Shown one piece after another: positions 1-5,035 of a DNA stretch of 5,035 nt. Both the position numbers and the translations under genes were made by a program. Source of the DNA: Atopobium sp. Lineage in GTDB: Bacteria > Actinomycetota > Coriobacteriia > Coriobacteriales > Atopobiaceae. The stretch spans positions 1 through 5,035 of the forward strand of contig JABZHD010000092.1 in the NCBI GenBank assembly GCA_015259045.1. The letters run 5' to 3'. Positions within the stretch are counted from its first letter, which is position 1. The number at the start of each line of letters is the position of its first letter. The notes under the pieces are model-generated. The model saw only the letters and a program-made list of their open reading frames with translations, searched no databases and had not been told where the DNA came from.

Positions 1-1712
1 ACACCAAGTGCAACTGCCATAACCAGAAGCCTATTCCAGAGAATGACATCGGTTGGAATTGCTTCGTGCAGGTTAGTGAACTCAGTAAGCCACTTTCTTA
101 GCGCACGAGTCTTAGCGAGCGTCTCAACACCTTCTCTGTTCATTAAATCGAAAGAGCCAATGTTTACAAGTGCAACCAGACCGGCAATGACAAGAATAAA
201 CAGATGTAGTAGTAGATTGGCAAATGAAACATCAGCCATAACACCCATCATGAATGCAGCAGCGGCAACAAGAACATCGACAGCAATCAGAGCACCAAGA
301 ATTCCCTTACCGTGGAATGGAATCTTGTTTGTTCCATACTTAGCAGCATAGCTAAGCTTGATGGGGCTCTCCCAAGACTCATATGCCTTATTAAAATCTT
401 CTGGATGTGATGAAGCATACTTACCAATTTGTTTCATGGTAACAGTAGTGTTTACCGCTCCAGATTCTCCGGCCTTATCAAAGATTAGCCTCATTGCCAT
501 GATATCAATCTTATTTGACAGTGAACTGCCAGGGTAGAAAGGCTGCTGGCTTTCTGAAAGGTCTTGAACCTTTGTAAGACAGTAATCAGACTTCTCCATA
601 CCAAGGAAGTTTGTACTAACCGTCTTATTCAAGCTAATGTACTTTGAATCAGAAAGGTGCATAAGGGTTGCTGTCAGAGCGTCTCCCTTAATTAGCTCAC
701 CGTTGTAAAGCATAGAAAGAACTGCAGGATGATCATTAGATGGGACATCTCTGTAGTAAAGGTCATTAAACTGAGGAGCCATTACCTTTTTATATTGAAT
801 ACGCAGCAAGATTGCTGCTACAACGGTGATAGCCGCAAGTACTAATGGTGCATAAAGAATAAGAGCTACCTGAGTTTTTGCAATCTCACGTTTGTGATTT
901 GCTTCATCCGCCCACGCTTGTTCCTCAGACAAGATGCTACTCAGCTTATTCTGCTGAATAGGAGCTAGCCCAGAAACCCAATCAGTTGGGAACGTAATAC
1001 GAGCTTCCGCAAATTCATCAGTTCCTACACCAGGAACCTTATAAACGACTGCATTGTTGGTAATTTCAACATTTGCATCTAGTGGACCGTGTCCCCAAGC
1101 GCGAACAGTATCTCCGGCAACTATAGATTGTCCTGATGGGACAGGAAGATGAATAGTAGCAGTGACATTTCGAGACTCGGAATCCCAGCCATCAGATACA
1201 AACTTCCAGTACAGCTCCGCAGTATCCGACCAGTTTGTTACAACATTAGTAATGTCATACTCGATAGTTATATGTGCTGACTCATCATCATGCGCTGAAT
1301 AAATCTTTAGGTTCAGCATGTTGTTTGAGAGAGTAGGAACATAGTACTCATCTGAGCTGGCACCATTTCCATTTGAATCTTTGCTGTAGATCTGACGCGT
1401 TCCTTGCCTATCCTGAACGGTAACTGAAGTAATGTTTATTTCAACGTTCTGTCCATTGTATTTATTCTTTCCAACTGGAAGATTCCAATAGACACCATGA
1501 AAACTACCGTTGAAATAGAATGTACGAGTTTCTACGACATGCAACGTTCCGTCTTTTTGAACCGTCGCATCAATATTTACCGTATCTATTGAAAGGTCGC
1601 GCGCAAATGCTTTTGCAGGCGTAATTAAAAACGCAACAGCCAAAAACATTACGCAAAGCGCAATCTTTACAAACTGGCTCTTTTTAGAAGAGCGAAGCGA
1701 GACTTTATACAT
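1..1712 (-). CDS. DUF2207 family predicted membrane protein, C-terminus cut off by the window edge
   Basis: This open frame starts at an ATG at 1712 and stays open to the left edge, giving 570 visible residues. A Sec-type signal peptide is visible: basic start, hydrophobic stretch at about 17-31, and likely cleavage after AFA at residue 37. A beta-rich extracytoplasmic domain follows (about 40-245), with DUF2207 hallmarks such as DGTLHVVETRTFYFNGSFHG (54-73), YWKFVSDGW (168-176) and ARITFPTDW (237-245). A membrane helix lies at about 282-303. The cytosolic region then has a winged-helix-like stretch (about 323-365), a hydrophobic pair at 471-490 and 498-518, and the family's W-x-x-F-T and LWNRLLVMAVALG ending (541-570). 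Family members usually continue for some tens of residues after this point, so the end is missing. The function of DUF2207 proteins is unknown. The gene is 54 nt downstream of the zinc-ribbon gene, and the family assignment is from recognised motifs. Confidence 0.9.
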   Translation of the reverse strand, partial: MYKVSLRSSKKSQFVKIALCVMFLAVAFLITPAKAFARDLSIDTVNIDATVQKDGTLHVVETRTFYFNGSFHGVYWNLPVGKNKYNGQNVEINITSVTVQDRQGTRQIYSKDSNGNGASSDEYYVPTLSNNMLNLKIYSAHDDESAHITIEYDITNVVTNWSDTAELYWKFVSDGWDSESRNVTATIHLPVPSGQSIVAGDTVRAWGHGPLDANVEITNNAVVYKVPGVGTDEFAEARITFPTDWVSGLAPIQQNKLSSILSEEQAWADEANHKREIAKTQVALILYAPLVLAAITVVAAILLRIQYKKVMAPQFNDLYYRDVPSNDHPAVLSMLYNGELIKGDALTATLMHLSDSKYISLNKTVSTNFLGMEKSDYCLTKVQDLSESQQPFYPGSSLSNKIDIMAMRLIFDKAGESGAVNTTVTMKQIGKYASSHPEDFNKAYESWESPIKLSYAAKYGTNKIPFHGKGILGALIAVDVLVAAAAFMMGVMADVSFANLLLHLFILVIAGLVALVNIGSFDLMNREGVETLAKTRALRKWLTEFTNLHEAIPTDVILWNRLLVMAVALG

Positions 1713-1717
1713 GGAAA

Positions 1718-1724
1718 CTCCTTT
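1718..1724 (-). promoter_or_regulatory. Ribosome binding site of the DUF2207 gene
   Basis: AAAGGAG on the minus strand sits 5 nt before the ATG at 1712. It is a near-perfect Shine-Dalgarno sequence and fixes the start of the DUF2207 gene. Confidence 0.85.
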
Positions 1725-1726
1725 AT

Positions 1727-1740
1727 GTTACTTTCGCAAC
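1727..1740 (-). other. Small RNA hairpin with a GAAA tetraloop in the 54-nt gap
   Basis: On the minus strand GTTGC-GAAA-GTAAC can form a 5-bp stem (one G-U pair) capped by a GNRA-type tetraloop. It ends 2 nt before the AAAGGAG of the DUF2207 gene. No T-run follows, so it is not an intrinsic terminator. A stem this short could be chance. The rest of the gap (1713-1766) holds the ribosome binding site and no convincing -10/-35 pair. Confidence 0.3.
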
Positions 1741-1766
1741 TCTCCTTAAAGGATACCACGTACTGT

Positions 1767-2039
1767 TTAATCTGCTGGTGAATATGAGTTATCCAGTTCA
1801 AACAAAGCAGGTGGCAGGCCTTTATCCCACTCCTCTCCTACTTCCTCAGAAAGAAAATACTCATCAGTTTCTATAAAGGGAAGGTTGGCAATTCTTTTAT
1901 TTCTTGATACTTCGAGATTGCATACAAGTGAGCTTGGACCGCTGAAGTCTAGAAGGCACCCGTAGCAAATTCTCATGTCCTGAAATAACTTTTCTCCGCA
2001 TCTGGGGCAAATTTTTACGGAGTAGTTTTCTATAGCCAT
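1767..2039 (-). CDS. Small zinc-ribbon protein
   Basis: This encodes a 90-residue protein. Residues 9-32 carry a compact zinc-ribbon, CPRC at 11-14 and CYGC at 25-28, followed by LDF. The rest is acidic (about residues 57-90) and has no signal peptide or membrane helix, so the protein should be cytosolic. Zinc binding is inferred from the four cysteines. I recall similar short zinc-ribbon proteins in Coriobacteriia, but their function is unknown and I do not assign one. I chose the ATG at 2039 because AGAAGGAG lies 5 nt upstream. An in-frame TTG at 2057 would add six residues but would place that ribosome binding site inside the gene. The first 143 nt lie inside the 3' end of the DUF192 frame. 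The conserved cysteine motif indicates that this frame is the one under selection there. It is probably the last gene of the pilus-like operon. Confidence 0.8.
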   Translation of the reverse strand: MAIENYSVKICPRCGEKLFQDMRICYGCLLDFSGPSSLVCNLEVSRNKRIANLPFIETDEYFLSEEVGEEWDKGLPPALFELDNSYSPAD

Positions 2040-2418
2040 AGCGACTCCTTCTTTCAACGTTGCTTTCTTCAGTACTTATTTCTTGAATGAGTACTTTCTG
2101 ACCAACCTCAAACCATGGGAAATCATCAACTGATGGTCTTTCAAATGTGCAATAAGCACCCGCGCAGCTATGGATTTGTTTAGGATGTACTCGTCTCCGA
2201 ACTTTTAAAATTTCTCCGTGATCGTCTGCAAATGCGATATCAATCGGATACGTCATTCCAAAAGTATGAACTGAAGAGCACCTTAGAAGTAAGACTGGAG
2301 GAGCTGTTATCTCGGTACCCAAAAGACCGACGAACTTTTCGAAGCCTCCTTGTAACAATTCAAAAATTTGCTCTGAATTAGGGACTTCTTCTATCGAAAC
2401 CTGTACATTCATTTTCAA
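1897..2418 (-). CDS. DUF192 family protein with an unusual C-terminal tail
   Basis: The frame gives 173 residues. Residues about 35-112 match the DUF192 family (PF02643): a strand LLLRCSSV, then HTFGMTYPIDIAFADDHG (51-68), a basic turn, and HPKQIHSCAGAYCTFERP (78-95). DUF192 proteins are small beta-rich domains of unknown biochemical function. No signal peptide is visible here, so a cytosolic location is likely. From about residue 118 the sequence becomes very basic and unlike the family. This part (residues about 127-173) overlaps the zinc-ribbon gene in another frame and is probably not a conserved domain. The start is uncertain. TTG at 2418 overlaps the pseudopilin stop as TTGA and has GGGAG 7 nt upstream. 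ATG at 2412 would remove two residues but has a 13-nt spacing. The direct coupling to a TadE-like gene suggests a role in the same appendage system, which is inference. Confidence 0.8.
   Translation of the reverse strand: MKMNVQVSIEEVPNSEQIFELLQGGFEKFVGLLGTEITAPPVLLLRCSSVHTFGMTYPIDIAFADDHGEILKVRRRVHPKQIHSCAGAYCTFERPSVDDFPWFEVGQKVLIQEISTEESNVERRSRYGYRKLLRKNLPQMRRKVISGHENLLRVPSRLQRSKLTCMQSRSIKK
2045..2052 (-). promoter_or_regulatory. Ribosome binding site that fixes the zinc-ribbon start
   Basis: AGAAGGAG on the minus strand is spaced 5 nt from the ATG at 2039. It lies inside the extended DUF192 reading frame. It shows that the zinc-ribbon protein is initiated independently, and it decides against the upstream TTG at 2057. 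Confidence 0.8.
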
Positions 2419-2873
2419 ATCACAACTCCCGACTTATAGGGACTAACAACAATTGAAGTTGTATGGGTGAGGTACAGAGGAGACTCTAATGACACTAAGG
2501 GGAGACGCACAGTATGTGGCCAAGGTCTGTACTTTAGAGTTGCTTGATATTTAGGAAAAACAGAGACCATATTCCCAATCCCCTCCTTTTCTCCCTCCAT
2601 GGAGACGACAATGTCGCAATTGTCATCACATTTAAGAGCAGTTTTTATTTTCTGAGTTAAGTTTTCTAGCGTTCCTCCATCCGTGGAATGACTGGAAGAA
2701 ATTCCATGAGCAATGATTTGATCTGCCGCAACACGATCAAACTTTGAGCACATATCTGCAAACTTAAATAAATTGATTGCAATTAGAGCAACCACTAATA
2801 CAACCGGAAGTACCAATGCAGTCTCAACAAACATTTGCCCTTTTTGGCAACAAAGAAATTTCATTTTTCTCAT
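2415..2873 (-). CDS. TadE-like pseudopilin
   Basis: This encodes a 152-residue minor pseudopilin of the Tad/Flp pilus type. Residues 1-12 form a short basic leader ending in Gly12. Gln13-Met-Phe-Val-Glu17 follows, placing the glutamate at +5 of a predicted prepilin peptidase cut. A hydrophobic helix (about 18-38, LVLPVVLVVALIAINLFKF) comes next, in the usual TadE arrangement. The extracytoplasmic part has a C82-x3-C86 pair that could form a disulfide. It ends in a beta-rich region with the typical YRPWPHTVRLPL and a terminal SPYKSG stretch. In characterised Tad systems TadE is cleaved by the dedicated prepilin peptidase and helps pilus assembly. The start ATG at 2873 overlaps the stop of the upstream TadG-like gene as ATGA. 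Only a weak GGTGG precedes it, so translation is probably coupled. Cysteines 8-9 precede the hydrophobic core and are not a lipobox. Confidence 0.87.
   Translation of the reverse strand: MRKMKFLCCQKGQMFVETALVLPVVLVVALIAINLFKFADMCSKFDRVAADQIIAHGISSSHSTDGGTLENLTQKIKTALKCDDNCDIVVSMEGEKEGIGNMVSVFPKYQATLKYRPWPHTVRLPLVSLESPLYLTHTTSIVVSPYKSGVVI
2426..2430 (-). promoter_or_regulatory. Ribosome binding site for the DUF192 gene
   Basis: GGGAG on the minus strand, within the last codons of the pseudopilin gene, is 7 nt from the TTG at 2418 and 13 nt from the ATG at 2412. The spacing favours the TTG start and translational coupling. Confidence 0.5.
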
Positions 2874-4927
2874 ATGCCACCAAAAACTTTCTTAACATCA
2901 ATTTCTAAAGGAATCTCAATATCAATGACAGGAATGGTCAACTTTGCAATTGTGATTTTGTCAGGCAAATATTGCAGAGAAAATGCGCCAAGAGAACGAG
3001 CTAAAGCGATTGGATCTGATGTATTAGGTATTTTCTGAACTAGTTCACGAATCGTTGATTCTTTCTCAAAGCCAGCTTGTTTCAAAACACTTTCTGTATT
3101 AACAAGAACAGGCTTCATTTGTCTTAAATCACTTGGCTCTAATCCAGCGTCAATAACTATTTGTTTCAAAGCACTCTGTAATTTGGAGCCGACACTTCCA
3201 CCTGTTATTCCGTCAACGTTATCAAGAAATTCCGACAGCTTAGAAGACCAAGAAGTTACACCATCCCCATATGAGATTAAAAGAGATCCCCACAAGCTCA
3301 TTACCTTATCTATGGTCTGTCCAATAAACCCTCCCCTCCTTTCAACCTGATCAAAAAAGCTTGAAAGAACGTTGTTTGTAGAAGAGCTGTCTGGAGCAAG
3401 CGTTGCTCCGGATATTGCATATCCTTCTGGGAGAAAAACTGACTGCTCAAGTGTTCCTAAACTTCCTTGAAATTCTGGAGATGAACCTCCTCTTCTCACA
3501 AATGAAATACATCCCCAAGCTCCTGGAGGACATAATCTGGGCCTAGCAACCTTTAGGGCATCAAGTGCTTTTTGAAATATTCCAGTTGATTTATCTGCAG
3601 CTTCAGACAACTTTTTTCGCAAATCTTTTATTTGCTGACGTGATGATTCATAAACTTCAGACTCTTCGACTACGATTTTCCAGTAAAACTCAAACCCGTT
3701 ATCAATATTTGTCGAAGCAGAAGCCACTCTTCCCACATCGCTGCTCGTAAAATGACAATGTTGACACTCATGAACCGCTCCAGAATCTAAATCTTGTAGC
3801 GATGCAAATTCCGCGTTTTCTCCTATTGCTCCTGGACAAGACCTATGAGCATGAATGGTTTTCTCGCCGTTTTCATAGGTGCAAGGCCAAATAGGCTTTA
3901 GATACAGGTCCGTTTTCTTTGTCTCTTCTAAATTATGTGGTAATCGAGGTAAATTCATTTCAACCTCACCATCAGCTGTTTCTTTATAAAATCCTTTTGA
4001 AAGTTCCGTAAACGCAAAGTTGTAAAAAGCTTTTCGTATAGCAGAATCACGCAATTCTTCTGCGGTGCTTCCATTGACAATTTCTTGATCATATCGAGCT
4101 CTGTAATAAGCTCTAGCTCGCTTTAAAGCGACACCAAACGTCCAAGAAGTTGGCGACGGAATAGATGGGTTTATATCCCCAGAAAGACCAGCAAGATGCT
4201 CCGCTCTTTCGCGCATAGAATACGGACCTCCACCGCAGTCTGCCTCCCACGCCCTCTTCTTAGATGTTTCTGCTTTACTCTGTAACTCTTCAATCTCTTT
4301 TGCTATCTGCTGTAATAGTTCGCTCTGTTCTTTTAACTCATCTGATGAGACGTCGCTGTTTAAATGTCCAAAATCAGATTGTGACTGAGCGGGAAATAGA
4401 AGAGCTGATCCCACGAAGTTACCCGCATCAGTAGAGTTCTTGTGTATACAAGAGCTCGCTGCCATTGCTGCAAAAACTGGAAGCATTTTTTCAGTTGCCT
4501 CTAAGCCTTCACAAGCTGAAGCAGCAAATTTTTTACGCACTTCAAGTGTCTTAAAACCCGCATCACACAATTTAGAACCCGCTGAAGCTAAACCTGGCAC
4601 ACATGAAGCAACCAATCCGGCTCCAACACATAACAATCCAGATAACCCAAGACTCAAAATGCTTGCATCAATTACCTGCGCAATAGTTGTGTATTTAGCT
4701 ACGACATTTTCTCCTGCCATAGAAGCCGCATCTGCTATTGACTGAGTTTTGTATGCTCTCGATGAAACCCAAGCAACCGATACCAGCGCAAATACAAGAG
4801 CTAAACAGACCAAAAGCGCACTTGCAAAAGCGATTGACGTAATACCGCCTGTATCGTCTATAAACATGGAAAGTCCAAGCTTTATTCTCTTATGTTTATC
4901 CTTTCCAAAAGGCAATCCAATCCGCAT
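2870..4927 (-). CDS. TadG-like large membrane protein with coiled coils and a His/Cys metal-binding-like cluster
   Basis: From the ATG at 4927 this gives 685 residues. A basic N-terminus leads to DDTGG (24-28) and a membrane helix at about 29-54. SRAYKTQSIADAASMAG (56-72) follows, matching the LQ-x-A-x-DAAALA motif after the first helix of TadE/TadG-like (PF13400) proteins. A second hydrophobic segment lies at about 86-108. Then come a coiled coil (about 196-228), a His/Cys-rich patch (C349, H359, H361, C364, H386, C388, C391, H392), another coiled coil (about 421-464), a C466/C473 pair and a beta-rich end. The prepilin-type +5 glutamate is absent (Ala33). The role is probably that of a minor structural or anchoring component of a Tad-like appendage, but most of the protein is unrecognised. 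The start is uncertain. GAGGG lies 5 nt before ATG 4927. In-frame alternatives are TTG 5011 (713 residues), ATG 4996 and ATG 4867. The stop at 2870 overlaps the pseudopilin start. Confidence 0.85.
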   Translation of the reverse strand: MRIGLPFGKDKHKRIKLGLSMFIDDTGGITSIAFASALLVCLALVFALVSVAWVSSRAYKTQSIADAASMAGENVVAKYTTIAQVIDASILSLGLSGLLCVGAGLVASCVPGLASAGSKLCDAGFKTLEVRKKFAASACEGLEATEKMLPVFAAMAASSCIHKNSTDAGNFVGSALLFPAQSQSDFGHLNSDVSSDELKEQSELLQQIAKEIEELQSKAETSKKRAWEADCGGGPYSMRERAEHLAGLSGDINPSIPSPTSWTFGVALKRARAYYRARYDQEIVNGSTAEELRDSAIRKAFYNFAFTELSKGFYKETADGEVEMNLPRLPHNLEETKKTDLYLKPIWPCTYENGEKTIHAHRSCPGAIGENAEFASLQDLDSGAVHECQHCHFTSSDVGRVASASTNIDNGFEFYWKIVVEESEVYESSRQQIKDLRKKLSEAADKSTGIFQKALDALKVARPRLCPPGAWGCISFVRRGGSSPEFQGSLGTLEQSVFLPEGYAISGATLAPDSSSTNNVLSSFFDQVERRGGFIGQTIDKVMSLWGSLLISYGDGVTSWSSKLSEFLDNVDGITGGSVGSKLQSALKQIVIDAGLEPSDLRQMKPVLVNTESVLKQAGFEKESTIRELVQKIPNTSDPIALARSLGAFSLQYLPDKITIAKLTIPVIDIEIPLEIDVKKVFGGI

Positions 4928-5035
4928 AAGAACCCTCAATCCAATCTGGATACGTACTAGCAGATAAACTTGAATGCAAGACAATCCCTTGATCATCCGT
5001 CTGTCCCGCAAGGAATAAACACCAGCCTATTGGCG
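4896..5035 (-). CDS. Possible 3' end of an upstream gene, frame ambiguous
   Basis: The minus strand is open from the right edge to a TAA at 4896-4898 in a frame different from the TadG-like gene. It gives 45 residues ending YADWIAFWKG. I do not recognise it. If real, it overlaps the 5' end of the TadG-like gene by 32 nt when that gene starts at 4927. A competing reading in the third frame gives only 13 residues (ending IPCGTDG) with a TGA at 4993-4995. That TGA would overlap ATG 4996 as ATGA, the same junction style seen between the next two genes. Too little sequence is present to decide, and one of the two is probably the tail of another operon gene. Confidence 0.25.
   Translation of the reverse strand, partial: PIGWCLFLAGQTDDQGIVLHSSLSASTYPDWIEGSYADWIAFWKG
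4913..4952. repeat. Imperfect 24-bp-period direct repeat at the 5' end of the TadG-like gene
   Basis: Two 16-nt units at 4913-4928 and 4937-4952 are identical at 14 of 16 positions. They share the core CAATCCAATC and are offset by exactly 24 nt. The repeat contains the start codon and ribosome binding site preferred for the TadG-like gene. The 24-nt period preserves any reading frame, so it repeats an 8-residue unit in both frames that are open here. Confidence 0.55.
4933..4937 (-). promoter_or_regulatory. Ribosome binding site supporting the TadG-like start at 4927
   Basis: GAGGG on the minus strand is 5 nt upstream of ATG 4927. This is the best Shine-Dalgarno match among the candidate starts of the large gene. 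ATG 4996 has only a GGGA at 7 nt, and TTG 5011 has none worth naming. Confidence 0.5.

Noticed and set aside
43..351. Plus-strand open frame of 102 codons
   Set aside because: It lies antisense to the DUF2207 gene, where the minus frame shows family motifs and membrane helices. The plus translation has no recognisable domain.
1741..1760. Palindrome-like TCCTTTAAGGA in the gap as terminator or operator
   Set aside because: The arms are separated by a single base, so no hairpin can form. There is no T-run, and no second copy suggests an operator.
2040..2057. TTG at 2057 as start of the zinc-ribbon protein
   Set aside because: The strong AGAAGGAG would then sit inside the gene, and it is ideally spaced from the ATG at 2039.
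2835..3038. Plus-strand open frame of 67 codons
   Set aside because: It is antisense across the junction of the TadE-like and TadG-like genes, with no domain and no good ribosome binding site.
3565..3750. Plus-strand open frame of 61 codons
   Set aside because: It is antisense to the second coiled-coil region of the TadG-like gene. Its composition is what reversing that helix-coding DNA would give.
4440..4967. Two adjacent plus-strand open frames (101 and 72 codons), alanine-rich
   Set aside because: They mirror the Ala- and Leu-rich membrane part of the TadG-like gene on the opposite strand and have no recognisable domain.

Overview
All supported genes lie on the minus strand, so the window is read from right to left. 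Base composition is fairly AT-rich. The gene content is a small Tad-type pilus pseudopilin cluster with a DUF192 protein and a tiny zinc-ribbon protein, followed by a DUF2207 membrane protein. This suggests a low-GC member of the Coriobacteriia (Atopobiaceae-like, such as Lancefieldella or Fannyhessea). That placement rests on recollection of similar proteins in that class, not on a search.

Right end (about 2415-5035): the 3' end of an upstream gene may be present but its frame is ambiguous. Next comes a large TadG-like membrane protein (about 685 residues), with two membrane segments, two predicted coiled coils and a His/Cys cluster between them. It overlaps a 152-residue TadE-like pseudopilin by an ATGA junction. 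The TadE-like protein has a clear prepilin-type leader (G, then E at +5).

Middle (1767-2418): the pseudopilin gene runs by a TTGA overlap into a DUF192-family gene. Its 3' part continues, out of frame, 143 nt into a 90-residue zinc-ribbon gene. The zinc-ribbon gene has its own strong ribosome binding site and an intact C-x2-C...C-x2-C motif. The tight overlaps imply that these four genes are one translationally coupled operon. The likely theme is assembly or modification of a Tad/Flp-like surface appendage, but the partners that would prove this (CpaF/TadA, TadB, TadC, Flp, prepilin peptidase) are outside the window.

Left end (1-1712): after a 54-nt gap with no recognisable terminator or convincing promoter, a DUF2207 family membrane protein starts from a strong ribosome binding site and runs off the left edge. 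Its first 570 residues are visible. It may be read through from the pilus operon or be a separate unit.

There are no RNA genes, CRISPR arrays, insertion sequences or plus-strand genes that I can support. The only stretch without a gene is the 54-nt gap at 1713-1766.
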